Position numbers and translations under genes: made by a program | The notes under the pieces: generated by a model | Databases searched by the model: none | The model's input: the letters and a program-made list of their open reading frames with translations, nothing else | Told to the model about the DNA's origin: nothing | Shown here: positions 1-8,796 of the stretch, piece after piece | Position numbering within the stretch: the first letter of the stretch is position 1 | Layout of the letters: every line of letters starts with the position of its first letter | DNA from: Hyphomonadaceae bacterium | Lineage (GTDB): Bacteria > Pseudomonadota > Alphaproteobacteria > Caulobacterales > Hyphomonadaceae | Reading direction: 5' to 3' | Assembly: GCA_016714495.1 (NCBI GenBank) | Contig: JADKDU010000002.1 | Coordinates: 124,001-188,000, forward strand | Length of the DNA stretch: 64,000 nucleotides

Positions 1-1
1 G

Positions 2-271
2 GAAGCACAGGAGAAGATGGAGCAGATCACCGCGGAGGGGTCTTCGGGCGCCGGGATGGTGAAGGTGACTCTCAAGGGCAAGGGCGAGCTGGCTGCCCTC
101 TCGATCGATCCTTCGTTGCTGACGCCGGGCGACAAGGAGATGGTCGAAGATCTTGTGAAAGCGGCGCATTCCGATGCGCGGCGCAAGCTGGACGATGCGA
201 TGGCCGAGGCGATGAAGAATGCAACCGGCGGGCTGGGCGGGATGCTGCCGGGCTTTAAGCTGCCGTTCTGA
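2..271 (+). CDS. YbaB/EbfC nucleoid-associated protein, 5' partial
   Basis: The visible C-terminal ~90 residues match the YbaB/EbfC family: the strand segment GAGMVKVTLKGKGEL, the helix with EMVEDLVKAAHSDARRK, and the glycine/methionine-rich tail ending LPGFKLPF. The family forms small DNA-binding dimers. The frame is open to the window edge and reads EAQEKMEQI before the first in-window ATG at 17, so the true start lies upstream and about 15-20 residues are missing. In many bacteria ybaB is followed by recR; here the next gene is an unrelated membrane protein on the other strand. Confidence 0.9.
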   Translation, partial: EAQEKMEQITAEGSSGAGMVKVTLKGKGELAALSIDPSLLTPGDKEMVEDLVKAAHSDARRKLDDAMAEAMKNATGGLGGMLPGFKLPF

Positions 272-274
272 TCC

Positions 275-580
275 TCAGCCCTGCTGTTCGGGCGGCTTGT
301 CCCGGCGCAGCGAGAATTTCGGCGTCGGCGTGACGTGGGGCGTTTCTTCGGACGGCGTCGTCTTCTTTTGGGCGGGGCGGATGCGGCGATAGATGCGGTA
401 GCCGAGCACCACGAACAGCAACGCCGCTCCGCCGAAGAAGATGAACGGCATGTAGCGCGGGTTCAGGGCGATGTCGCCAATGAAGCTGAGGCCGCCGGGA
501 ATAAATCCCAGGACAAGCAGGATGGTCGGCGCGGCGATGCCGAGGGCCATCAGGGCTATTTCGTGCGGTTTGAATTCCAT
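275..580 (-). CDS. Small two-TM membrane protein, hypothetical
   Basis: 101 residues. Two hydrophobic segments are visible (about 8-30 and 46-62), followed by a basic, proline/threonine-rich cytoplasmic-type tail with the IYRRIRP boundary. No family is recognised. It converges on the ybaB end with only 3 bases between the stops. Start ATG at 580 is the first methionine and leads straight into the first membrane segment. Real coding is supported by the membrane topology and compact fit; function is unknown. Confidence 0.7.
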   Translation of the reverse strand: MEFKPHEIALMALGIAAPTILLVLGFIPGGLSFIGDIALNPRYMPFIFFGGAALLFVVLGYRIYRRIRPAQKKTTPSEETPHVTPTPKFSLRRDKPPEQQG

Positions 581-848
581 GGGCCGGGTCTAAAACGATA
601 TCGGGCGGAGCGGAAGCGGGTCAGGCACGGGCGCGCGATCCCGCTGCAACCGGGTTGGGCGGCATTCAGAGCCGATAGCGGCTAGCTGGCATCGGGATGG
701 GCGAGCTTTGCTTGGCAGGTTTGCGCAATGCCCGGCATGTGGCCGGCGGTCGCGACCTGACGCGCGCGCCGCGGCTGCGGGACGGGCGGCGCGGGCGAGG
801 CAAGCGTGCGTTAGCGCGCGCTCGCGCCTGCATCGCTCCATTGCGCCG

Positions 849-1748
849 TCACTTGCGCAAGATCCGTCTCAGCCTCTGCCGCTCTGCCGCTCTGCCGCTC
901 TGCACCCGCCCCAGCAGCTTCGCGGCAAGCGCCAGTATCAGCATGGTGATGCCCGCCACGAGTCCGATGATGACCATGAGGCTGGAAATCGACATGCTGC
1001 CCTCGCTCATGTCGTTCGGGCCCAGCACGAAGCCCAACGCCGCGATCGCAAGGAAGGTCGGCGCCCCGATCAGGCCGACCCGCAAGCGGGTCCGGTAAAA
1101 GTTCGGATTGGCGATCATCTTGCCAGCGCTCATTTCCTCGAAATAGGTGACAGCCCTGGCGGCCTCGGCCCCGGCAAGGCGCGACACTGGAATCCGCAAC
1201 TCACCCAGCGTCACGCGCGCCCCGAAGCGGTTCGCAAGGGTCAGCAGGGTTCGGAACGCGATCGCCAGCGTCGTCCCCGCTAGCATCCAGACATTGGTGA
1301 ACCTGAACAGGCCCGTGGTGGAGAGCGCGAAATACGTGTCGCCAACCAAGACTCGGTCAGGCGCGAACGTCACCTCGATCCCCGCCGCAGGCAGGTCGCG
1401 CGGCATATGCCATTCATTGTGATGCTCGATCCCGAGGGCGTTGCGCGCCTTGTTGCTGGCTGCAAATTCGGCAAGCTCCGCAGCGGTGACGGTCCAGCGC
1501 CCGATTGCGTTCGTTCCGCGCCGGAGCGACGCGATGACGCGGATGCCCCGCCAGAAGTTCACGGCCAGCAAAGGCGCAAGTATGGCGGGAAGAAGCGCAA
1601 GGCCGATCTTCAGGCCGGACCCAGGCGTTTCCTCTCCCGTCGCGTGCATCTCGTACACGCCCCATGCGATGGACGCCCACGCAATGACAGTCACCGCCAA
1701 GCAGATCATCACGCTGCGTTGAGGATTACGAATGCCGGCGCTGAACAC
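849..1748 (-). CDS. Multi-pass membrane protein, hypothetical
   Basis: 299 residues with two N-terminal membrane segments (about 15-32 and 48-66), a central soluble part of roughly 70 residues, a weaker hydrophobic stretch near 150-170 and two C-terminal segments (about 225-280). The likely start is GTG at 1748, preceded by GGAGGACACCA. No catalytic motif is seen. The layout, with a soluble domain between membrane pairs, resembles PH-domain-like membrane proteins but this is a guess. The last ~20 codons contain four near-copies of an 8-bp repeat (874-903), so copy-number change would alter the reading frame of the tail. Confidence 0.75.
   Translation of the reverse strand: MFSAGIRNPQRSVMICLAVTVIAWASIAWGVYEMHATGEETPGSGLKIGLALLPAILAPLLAVNFWRGIRVIASLRRGTNAIGRWTVTAAELAEFAASNKARNALGIEHHNEWHMPRDLPAAGIEVTFAPDRVLVGDTYFALSTTGLFRFTNVWMLAGTTLAIAFRTLLTLANRFGARVTLGELRIPVSRLAGAEAARAVTYFEEMSAGKMIANPNFYRTRLRVGLIGAPTFLAIAALGFVLGPNDMSEGSMSISSLMVIIGLVAGITMLILALAAKLLGRVQSGRAAERQRLRRILRK
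874..903. repeat. 8-bp tandem repeat (ctctgccg, 3.75 copies)
   Basis: Three full and one partial perfect copies of ctctgccg. It lies within the 3' end of the membrane protein gene read on the minus strand, where it encodes the stretch around GRAAERQR. The unit is not a multiple of three. Confidence 0.8.
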
Positions 1749-1780
1749 TGGTGTCCTCCTCGCTGCCGGGCGCCGCGCCT

Positions 1781-2641
1781 CTACTCGAACATGTCTGGCT
1801 GCGTGGTCGCAATGTGATTGTAGAGCGTCTGGAAATGCAGCCAGCCGATATAATCGCTGCCCACGTGCTCGCGGCTGTAGCGGGCGGCCCTGTCCGACAT
1901 GATCTGCGGTTTTACCCCGCTGGCCTCGACCAGCAGCTGCTGCTTGCAGGCTCTCTCGAGGGCGATGAACCAGAAAGCTGCATCGTCGATGCTGTGCCGG
2001 CTCGTCGTCAGCAAGCCGTGGTTCTGGTGCAAAATTCCCCGGTTCCGTCCGACCTGCTGCGCCACCGACAGGCCGCTCGCCTGTTCAACCGCAACCGCGC
2101 CCGCCGACGCCCCGATCACGGCATGGCTCTTGTAGAAAGCCGCCGCGTCCTGGCTGATCATGTCGAGCGGTCTACCCGTGGCGCACCATGCCGTGCCGTA
2201 GACGGTGTGTGCGTGGCACATCGCCAGCACATCCGGGTATTCGTCGTGCACGGCCGCATGAAGAACAAATCCCGCGCGGTTGATCGCATGACCGCCGTCG
2301 ACGACCCGGCCGTTGTGATCAGCAAGGATCAGGTTCGAAACGCGCACTTGCGAGAAATGCACGCACATCGGGTTTGTCCAGTAGAGGTCCGGGCGCTCCG
2401 GATCGCGGATCGTGAGATGCCCTGCAAAGCCATAGTCAAAGCCATGCATCGCGAAGGCGCGGCAGGCGGCGACGAGATGCTGTTTGCGGTAAGTGCGCGC
2501 TTCTTCGAAGCTCTTGAAGTCGGGCGTCTCGGGGAAGATCAGCCCAGCCTGCTCAGGCTGATAGATCGAAATCCGCTTTCGACCCGCGCTGTCGTTGGGA
2601 AGATCGATGGCGACATCGTCATGGTGATTGTCATCAGCCAT
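1781..2641 (-). CDS. Class II aldolase/adducin family protein
   Basis: About 286 residues. The class II aldolase fold is shown by the helix FAMHGFDYGFAGHLTIRD, the metal-site motif MCHAHTVYGTAW (two histidines) and the third histidine in ILHQNHGLLTT. These enzymes and their relatives bind a divalent metal and cleave or epimerise sugar phosphates and similar ketols. Substrate cannot be read from sequence; stand-alone members of this size are common in proteobacteria as uncharacterised proteins. ATG at 2641 is chosen because AGAGG sits 6 bases upstream; the in-frame ATG at 2647 is directly abutted by the same motif. Ends 32 bases from the next gene downstream. Confidence 0.9.
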   Translation of the reverse strand: MADDNHHDDVAIDLPNDSAGRKRISIYQPEQAGLIFPETPDFKSFEEARTYRKQHLVAACRAFAMHGFDYGFAGHLTIRDPERPDLYWTNPMCVHFSQVRVSNLILADHNGRVVDGGHAINRAGFVLHAAVHDEYPDVLAMCHAHTVYGTAWCATGRPLDMISQDAAAFYKSHAVIGASAGAVAVEQASGLSVAQQVGRNRGILHQNHGLLTTSRHSIDDAAFWFIALERACKQQLLVEASGVKPQIMSDRAARYSREHVGSDYIGWLHFQTLYNHIATTQPDMFE

Positions 2642-2690
2642 GTTCATCCTCTAGTGACCCTTAGGTCGCCGATGGCGACGCCAGGGTTGT

Positions 2691-3494
2691 CTATTGCGCC
2701 GGCTTTCCATCCAGCGGTTTTTGGAACACGGCGATGAAGTGGTCCGTGCGGCCTTTGACGCCGGGCCGGAAGACGTTGAACCTCTGATCGTCCGACTTGC
2801 TTTCGAACAGGATCAGATCGGTCATCGTGAAGCCGGCGGCCATGAACTGCTTGGCGGTGTCCTGGTGGCTGATGCGGTGAAGGAATGCCTGCTGCTCCAC
2901 GGGCATCGCCGGATCAGCGTCGTGGTCTTCGATCAAGACATGGCCGCCGGGTTTGAGCATTGTGAAGACGCGTTTGTTGATCACCTCGATATTGCCGCCC
3001 TCGAGAATGACATCGTGATAGATACGGCCCATGACGACGACATCATAGGTGTCGGCCGGCTGTTCGAGTTCATTCCAGGATTTTATCACCCAGCCGATGT
3101 TGGGGTTCTTGATGACCTTGCTCTGCTTGGCCTCCGCCTGCCACGGGAATTGCGAGATCCAACCCGGCGTATTCTGGATGTCGACATGGCCCTTCGGGCC
3201 GACGAGGGACGAGAACAGCAGGGCGAGATAGCCATTGCCGGACCCCATATCGAGCACGCGGTCTCCGGGCTTGGCCTTCGACGCCTTGAGGATGATGGCA
3301 GGATCGCGCCTCTCATCCTTGAGCAGGGCTTCGGTTGAGCGCGACGGGTCGCCGATCGCCGCGCGGATCGCGGTGTTGGCCATCGCTTCCTTGCGGAGTG
3401 CGGCGAGGTCTGTTCGCGGGGCGGGCAGTTCCTGCGCCGCAACGCCGGGCGCGATTGCGAGAAGAGCAGCAAGAGCGATGACGCGCATTCTCAT
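2691..3494 (-). CDS. Exported class I SAM-dependent methyltransferase-like protein
   Basis: 267 residues. It begins with a signal peptide (MRMRVIALAALLAIAPGVAAQ, cleavage after AQ-type site near 21). The mature part has the SAM-binding motif I VLDMGSGNGYLA, a following acidic strand and the motif IV region DVVVMGRIYHD, plus LKPGGHVLIEDHDA typical of class I methyltransferases. The export signal is at odds with the need for cytoplasmic SAM, yet such exported homologues recur in alphaproteobacteria. Substrate unknown. It lies 43 bases downstream of nothing obviously co-transcribed; the next gene upstream (ending 3705) is also exported. Confidence 0.85.
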   Translation of the reverse strand: MRMRVIALAALLAIAPGVAAQELPAPRTDLAALRKEAMANTAIRAAIGDPSRSTEALLKDERRDPAIILKASKAKPGDRVLDMGSGNGYLALLFSSLVGPKGHVDIQNTPGWISQFPWQAEAKQSKVIKNPNIGWVIKSWNELEQPADTYDVVVMGRIYHDVILEGGNIEVINKRVFTMLKPGGHVLIEDHDADPAMPVEQQAFLHRISHQDTAKQFMAAGFTMTDLILFESKSDDQRFNVFRPGVKGRTDHFIAVFQKPLDGKPAQ

Positions 3495-3704
3495 GGTTTG
3501 AAACTCGATCGAGCTGATGATTGACGTTCAATAACAGAAGCCAGCCTGCCCGAACACGGGGGCGATGCACTGGGCGCTGCCGAGATTGGCGTCAGCGAGA
3601 AAGCAATCGCGATGCATCGAGCGCGAGCCCGACATGCCGCAATTGCCTCTCGCTATCGTCGCTCTCCTCAGCAACAGGTTCACCGGCTTTCAAGGAAAGT
3701 CGGC

Positions 3705-4736
3705 TTATTCAGCTTCCGCAACGCCGGCGAAGATCTGCTTGCGCACGCCGTTCTTGCGACCCTCGCGTTCCATGGTGCGGGCGCCATTGAGCAGGTTGAA
3801 CATGCTGTAATTGCCCTCGGCGCAGGCGTATTCGTAGGGGCCTTGCGAAGCGTTCAGCGGCATCTCGCCTTTCCACGGCTGCGAGTAGCGAGTGGGGTCT
3901 TCGACGGTGTATTGATAGAGGACCTGGCCCTCGCTGGTGCGGGTGAAGCGCTCGGTCACCTTGCCCTTCTCGGAGATGAAGCTCTTCTGGCGAGGTTCGA
4001 CGTTGACGGTTTCGACCACAAGCGTGTCGCCCTCATAGCGGCCGACTGAATCCCCGCCCCATTTCGGCAGAGTCTTCGGATCATGCGTGCCGCCAATGTT
4101 GATGATGCGGACGTCGTGGTTCATCTCCGACATGATCATCACCTGGGTCGGGGTCTGAACAATCTGGTAGTTATTGTTGTACATTGAGTTGAACAGCACT
4201 GGGCCCGGCCCGCCCGTGAAGCCCCAGACGCAACGCTCCGGAAGACCGCGATCTTCAGGGTTGTCGCTCGCGAGATCGGAAAACTCTTCTTCGGATGTGG
4301 CGGCCCGGACAGCGCCGCGACCACTGTTGATGAACGGGATCTGGCCGTTGGCCGGTTCGACGATCCACGACGAACGGTATTGTCCGTTGATCTTGCCGAG
4401 GTCGGCGCCCGGATCCATCCAGAAGCGATTGTAGGCGCGGTCGGGATTCGCGTCCGTCAGCAACGTGTGCTCAGACTTTCCGGATTCCTCCTTGGCCACG
4501 CGCGTGTAGATGTTGCCCTTGTAGAGCTTCTCTCTTTCTGCATCGCTGACGATCAGCCCGGTGGCGCTCGCCGGACGGCTCATATTCGTGAGCGAAGCGC
4601 TGCTGAAGAAGCCCTGGATATCCGGCGCTCCCCAGCTTGTTTTGGGCGGGTTGTAGGCAGGTCCCGACTGCGCCACGGCCGCAGGCGCTCCCGCGAGAGC
4701 ACATACAATTGCGGTCACGATCGACGTGTATTTCAC
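3705..4736 (-). CDS. Exported protein of unnamed family (paralogue of the 62.3-63.4 kb protein)
   Basis: About 343 residues with a signal peptide ending AAVAQ. GTG at 4736 is chosen as start since GGAGGA sits 8 bases upstream and it begins directly with the KYTSIV signal sequence; a longer frame reaches 4811. It shares many segments with the protein at 62282-63373: YNNNYQIVQTP, MSEMNHDVRIINIGG, EGDTLVVET, KGKVTERFTR and YEYACAEGNYSM. These point to a common extracytoplasmic beta-rich fold with a conserved cysteine. No enzyme motif is recognised and no function is proposed. Confidence 0.85.
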   Translation of the reverse strand: MKYTSIVTAIVCALAGAPAAVAQSGPAYNPPKTSWGAPDIQGFFSSASLTNMSRPASATGLIVSDAEREKLYKGNIYTRVAKEESGKSEHTLLTDANPDRAYNRFWMDPGADLGKINGQYRSSWIVEPANGQIPFINSGRGAVRAATSEEEFSDLASDNPEDRGLPERCVWGFTGGPGPVLFNSMYNNNYQIVQTPTQVMIMSEMNHDVRIINIGGTHDPKTLPKWGGDSVGRYEGDTLVVETVNVEPRQKSFISEKGKVTERFTRTSEGQVLYQYTVEDPTRYSQPWKGEMPLNASQGPYEYACAEGNYSMFNLLNGARTMEREGRKNGVRKQIFAGVAEAE

Positions 4737-4933
4737 CGGGGCGTTCCTCCTGTTTTTGTGCGCGCGGATGGATTCCGCTTTTCCTTTCAAGGGTCTGTCG
4801 AAGGCGGCCAAAAGGATACCGCATTAATGCAGGTCATCGGTGCACTTCTGAAAACGCCAGGCATGATGTGACAACGTCAAGCCGCCGCTTGACTGGCTTC
4901 CCGGTAGGCCTGGAGTTCAGTTTTAGGCCGGTT

Positions 4934-6529
4934 TCAAAAGGTTGGAGCGCGGAAAAGCTCTTTTCCCGCGAAGTATGTCAGCACCGGTTTCGCCCTGGGG
5001 ACGTCAGCTGGCGGAAGATCGAAGATGTTCTGGTCGAGGACGACCAGATCGGCAGCTTTGCCGACTTCGATCGAGCCGGTGTCTTTTTCGGCAAAGACTT
5101 CTTCGGCGCCGCGAATGGTGTGAGCGGCGACAAGCGCATCGAGCGGGATGCCCTTGGCGAGACCTCGGCCAATTTCGATCAGGGGCTGGAAGTCGTCGAC
5201 GGGATAATCGCTCGAGATCGTCGTCATCGCGCCCGCGTCGTAGAATTCCTTGATCGGGTTCTGACTGTCCGCCCAGATGCCGAGGGAAACAAAACGCTGG
5301 GCGAGAGAGGCGGCCGGGGCGCCAACGTGCGTGATGACATGACGCGAGTCGCGTCGGCCATTCTGCGCGATCATGTAGGCGTAGGCGTCGAGCATCGCGG
5401 TGTAGGTGTCTGTCGGGCCGATGTCGTGGATGAAGATTCTGAAGCCGGCTTTGTCCAGAGCCGCTATCGTCTGATTGAGATCGTCCTGCTTCCAGATCAC
5501 GGAGATGGCCGCGCCGCCGGTGTTTCCTGTCCCGAAAATCTTAATCGTATTCAGCCGAAAGTATGGACCTCCGCGATACTTCGCGCGCGTGGCGACAAGT
5601 TCAGGAACCTGAGACGCGCCGCGTGTCTCATCAGCCCATTGCGCGACGTCGAAACGGGCCGTGAGCTGACCTTGATCGCTCATGGACTGAAGGGCGCTGA
5701 AGAAATTCGGACTTGGGTAGTGGGTGGGCGCCAGCACGGACGTTACGCCGCGTTGCGGGGCGAGGGTCTTCTGCCAGTCCAGGATGGCTGTGCGGAACTC
5801 TTCAACGGTAAAGTCGGGTTCGGGGAGTTTCGAGATGATCAGGTTCTGCGCGCCGAACTCCTCGAAAATGCCATTGGGTTCGTTTGAACCTGCGACGCGC
5901 CTGATGAGCGCGCCTGGCGGGTTCGGCGTGTCGCGGGAGACGCCGGCATTTCGGATCGCGCGTGTGTTTGCCCAGATCTGATGGTGGCCGTGGGTGATGA
6001 TCACAGCGGGAATGTCGCGGCCGACCAGATCATCGAGCAGGGCGGCCGGCGTTTTGCCCTGCGCTTCGGCCTGGGCGATGACGAAATTCATGCGCCAGCC
6101 GACGCCGCGAAGTTGCTTCGCGTTCGGGTTGTTCGCCAGATAATCGCGGATCGCCTGTCTGTACCGATCCAGCGAATCGGCAGCAGGCAGCGTGACCCAG
6201 AACAGGTTCTCGGTGCGCAGATACGTGTGGTTATGCGTATCCGAGAAGCCAGGCAGCATGAGCCGGCCTTTCAGATCTACCTGCTTCGTGGATGGGCCGG
6301 TGAACACACCCGCACCTGCCCTAGCGCCGACGTAGACGATCTTTCCGTTCTTGACGGCGACCGCGTCCGCCCAGCTTCTTGCCTTGTCGACTGTGTAGAT
6401 CTTGCCGTTCGTGAAGACGGTGTCCGCCAACTGCGAATTTTCGATGGCGGCGGGCGCGGTGCAGGCAGCGATAGAGAGAAGAGACATCGCTGTTGCAGCG
6501 ATCGCAAACCGGAGGCTTTTACCGCTCAT
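4934..6529 (-). CDS. Lipoprotein amidohydrolase (YtcJ-like, amidohydrolase 3 family)
   Basis: About 531 residues. ATG at 6529 follows GGGAGGATCAA and opens a lipoprotein signal with the lipobox LSIAAC, so the enzyme is probably anchored in the periplasm or outer membrane. Amidohydrolase marks: FTNGKIYTVD near the start, the metal motif GFSDTHNHTYL, a histidine pair in THGHHQIW, HDIGPTDTY, THVGAP and the C-terminal TISSDYPVDDFQPL and GSIEVGKAADLVVLD segments. The family hydrolyses amide or related C-N bonds, usually with a mono- or binuclear metal site. The natural substrate is not evident. It is transcribed away from the decayed gene at 6.6-7.3 kb. Confidence 0.92.
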   Translation of the reverse strand: MSGKSLRFAIAATAMSLLSIAACTAPAAIENSQLADTVFTNGKIYTVDKARSWADAVAVKNGKIVYVGARAGAGVFTGPSTKQVDLKGRLMLPGFSDTHNHTYLRTENLFWVTLPAADSLDRYRQAIRDYLANNPNAKQLRGVGWRMNFVIAQAEAQGKTPAALLDDLVGRDIPAVIITHGHHQIWANTRAIRNAGVSRDTPNPPGALIRRVAGSNEPNGIFEEFGAQNLIISKLPEPDFTVEEFRTAILDWQKTLAPQRGVTSVLAPTHYPSPNFFSALQSMSDQGQLTARFDVAQWADETRGASQVPELVATRAKYRGGPYFRLNTIKIFGTGNTGGAAISVIWKQDDLNQTIAALDKAGFRIFIHDIGPTDTYTAMLDAYAYMIAQNGRRDSRHVITHVGAPAASLAQRFVSLGIWADSQNPIKEFYDAGAMTTISSDYPVDDFQPLIEIGRGLAKGIPLDALVAAHTIRGAEEVFAEKDTGSIEVGKAADLVVLDQNIFDLPPADVPRAKPVLTYFAGKELFRAPTF

Positions 6530-6642
6530 TTGATCCTCCCGAGATTTACAACCGTAGAGTCGCGGCGGTCCAGCCGTCAAATCACGCTGGAGAGGACGCG
6601 TCTAGCGCGCCGCCCTATCGCAGTTCCGCTGCGAAATGCTGA

Positions 6643-7316
6643 GCGTTCAATCGGATGTGGCGTCGTATCGCTGCGGGTGGCGAGCCGGTGAGCCGGATTG
6701 TGACCTCGCATCGACATCGGGATTATTGGTCTGGGCTTGGCGTCTTGCATCAGCGTTTTCCGCTGCGCCGATGTTTGCGCATGCGAAAGTCCGGGCCGGC
6801 ATCGCGGTTTCGCTTGAGGCGGGTGCGGCCACTCAGCAGGCGGCGGCCGCTGCGCCCGGGGCGCCTTCGCCGAGGGTGGATCTGCAAGATGGCCGCCTGA
6901 CGATCGACCGCGTGCGCTTCATCGTGCGCAGCACGCCGGATGCTGAATCCGACTGTCAGTCCTGCATGCTGGCGCCCGACCTGGGCGTGCTGATGGCGTT
7001 CGACACGATATTTTCCGGCGAACACGCACGAGTTCACGGTGGCGGCCCTTTTCAATCACAGGACCGAGACGGTGAAATCGAACCAGGCGCTTGAGCGCCA
7101 AGCCTATCAGATCATGATGGCCGGGCGCGGGCGGCCCACGGATGCCGGCGCCATACCGGGAAACATACGCTATCTGGAGACGGCCAGAGAGGCGTTCGCG
7201 AAAGCCTACACGGCGCAGGATTATGCCGGGCGCATGAAAGCAGCGTCTCCCGATTATGCCCAGCCGGGCTGGGTCGCGTTTTCCAGCGGGCTTTTGTATC
7301 GCGGGGTGGTTCGCAA
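6643..7316 (+). pseudogene. Decayed metallo-beta-lactamase-fold hydrolase
   Basis: Three reading frames together spell one MBL-fold protein. Frame one gives VSRIVTSHRHRDYWSGLG, matching the zinc motif HxHxD. Near 6765 the match moves to a second frame with APMFAHAKVRAGIA and later APDLGVLMAFDTIFSG, the acidic motif region. Near 7014 it moves again to a third frame giving NTHEFTVAALF, MMAGRGRPTDAGAIPGNI and RYLETAREAFAKAYTAQDY, the usual GHG.PTD segment and C-terminal helices. The N-terminal ~90 residues expected before the zinc motif are absent, and the third-position histidines have drifted (GRG for GHG, DY for DH). It is therefore a relic, sitting between the amidohydrolase and fmt. Confidence 0.72.
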
Positions 7317-7358
7317 GCGAGCGTTTGCAGGGGGGGAGCGTTGGGCTAGAAGGGCGCC

Positions 7359-8279
7359 ATGTCATTGCGCCTCGCCTTCATGGGTTCGCCCGCGTTTTCC
7401 GTGCCGACGCTGGAGGCGATCCTCAGGGCGGGGCATGATGTTGCGCGCGTGTACTCGCAGCCGCCCCGGCCGGCAGGGCGCGGGAAGCAGCTGACCAGGA
7501 CGGCGGTGCATGAGGCGGCCGAGCGGCATGGGATCGAGGTGCGCACGCCGCTGAATTTCAAGGCGGCTGCGGATCGCGAGGCGTTTGCGGCGCTGGGGCT
7601 GGATACCGCTATAGTGGTGGCTTACGGGCTGCTGCTGCCCAAGGCGATCCTCGATGCGCCGCGTCTGGGGTGTTTCAATATTCATGGCTCGATCCTGCCG
7701 CGCTGGCGTGGGGCGGCGCCCATCCACCGCGCGGTGATGGCTGGGGACAAGATCACCGGCGTGCAGGTGATGAAGATGGATGTGGGGCTCGATACTGGGC
7801 CGGTTATGCTGACTGCGACGACGCCGATCTCGGACGACGACACGACGGGCGATGTGCATGACCGGCTTTCGCAGCTTGGGGCTGGGCTTATGGTCGAGGG
7901 GCTGGCGCTGCTGGAGGCGGGGCCGGTGAAGTTGCAGCGGCAGGCGGAAGAGGGCGTTACGCTCGCCGCGAAGGTGAGCCCGGCGGAGGCGCGGATCGAC
8001 TGGACGAAATCCGGCGCGGACGTGGCGGCGCATATTCGCGGGCTGTCGCCGTTTCCAGGGGCGTGGTTCGAGGCGGAGGGGCAGCGGATCAAGGTGCTGC
8101 ACGCGAAGGCGGAGCCGGGTAGCGGCGAGCCGGGGCATGTGCTGGACGAAGCGCTGCTGGTTGCCTGCGGGTCAGGGGCGGTACGGCTCACCCGCTTGCA
8201 GAGAGCGGGAAAGGGGCAGATGACCCTCGAGGAATTCCAGCGTGGGGCGCGTATCGGCGGGGGCCGTATACTGACGTAG
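7359..8279 (+). CDS. fmt: Methionyl-tRNA formyltransferase
   Basis: 306 residues, normal length for Fmt, which formylates Met-tRNA(fMet) using 10-formyl-THF before initiation. Visible marks: N-terminal FMGSPAFSVPTL, the formyl-transfer loop CFNIHGSILPRWRGAAPI containing the Asn-His pair, MKMDVGLDTGPVM, and the C-terminal OB-like part with LSPFPGAW. ATG at 7359 follows AAGGGCGCC. Peptide deformylase, usually beside fmt, is not in this window. A GNAT gene follows 10 bases after the stop and truA overlaps that gene, so the three probably form one transcript. Confidence 0.97.
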   Translation: MSLRLAFMGSPAFSVPTLEAILRAGHDVARVYSQPPRPAGRGKQLTRTAVHEAAERHGIEVRTPLNFKAAADREAFAALGLDTAIVVAYGLLLPKAILDAPRLGCFNIHGSILPRWRGAAPIHRAVMAGDKITGVQVMKMDVGLDTGPVMLTATTPISDDDTTGDVHDRLSQLGAGLMVEGLALLEAGPVKLQRQAEEGVTLAAKVSPAEARIDWTKSGADVAAHIRGLSPFPGAWFEAEGQRIKVLHAKAEPGSGEPGHVLDEALLVACGSGAVRLTRLQRAGKGQMTLEEFQRGARIGGGRILT

Positions 8280-8289
8280 AGGAATTGGC

Positions 8290-8796
8290 GTGAGTGGGAA
8301 AATCATTCGTCCAATAACGCCGGCCGACAGGCCGGCCATTCTCGATCTCAATACGCGCGCGTTTGGCGAGCCAGACGAGGCGCAGATGATCGAGCAGATG
8401 GAGAAGGACAAGGATATCGTCCTGCAACTCGCTGCGGAGATGGATGGGCAGATCGTCGGGCATATCCTGTTCTATGCGCTGGGCGTGTTCGGGAGGATTG
8501 GCGCGGTGGGGCTAGGGCCGATGTCGGTCGATCCGTGGGTGCAGAAGGAAGGCATCGGCAAGATGCTGGTGAACACGGGCATCAAGGTGCTCAGGCAAGG
8601 CGGCGTGTCGATCGTCTTCGTGCTGGGGCACGACTGGTTCTATCCGAAGTTCGGCTTCTCGACGGAACAGGCGGCGGATTTCAAGACGACGTTGACAGGA
8701 CCTCACTTTATGGCGTTGCGACTGCGGCCGGGGCCGCCCATGTCGGGGCGGTTGATCTTTCCGGCCGCATTCGGAGTGCCCATTGCCGAGGTATAA
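8290..8796 (+). CDS. GNAT family N-acetyltransferase (YhbS-like)
   Basis: 168 residues. The GNAT fold shows in IRPITPADRPAILDLNTRAF at the start, the VGHILFYAL strand, and the acetyl-CoA loop region LGPMSVDPWVQKEGIGKMLVNTGI. The segment FVLGHDWFYPKFGFS matches YhbS-type acetyltransferases. GTG at 8290 is preceded by GGAA. It starts 10 bases after fmt and its last 14 bases overlap truA, suggesting coupled translation. Substrate unknown. Confidence 0.88.
   Translation: MSGKIIRPITPADRPAILDLNTRAFGEPDEAQMIEQMEKDKDIVLQLAAEMDGQIVGHILFYALGVFGRIGAVGLGPMSVDPWVQKEGIGKMLVNTGIKVLRQGGVSIVFVLGHDWFYPKFGFSTEQAADFKTTLTGPHFMALRLRPGPPMSGRLIFPAAFGVPIAEV

Noticed and set aside
874..903. Tandem repeat as a CRISPR array
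   Set aside because: Units are 8 bp with no spacers and lie inside a gene.
3495..3704. Short minus-strand frame reading IAIAFLADANLGSAQCIAP
   Set aside because: No start codon or ribosome-binding site in frame; left as unexplained intergenic sequence.
4637..5887. 416-codon plus-strand frame
   Set aside because: Covers parts of two minus-strand genes with clear signal peptides and motifs; shadow.
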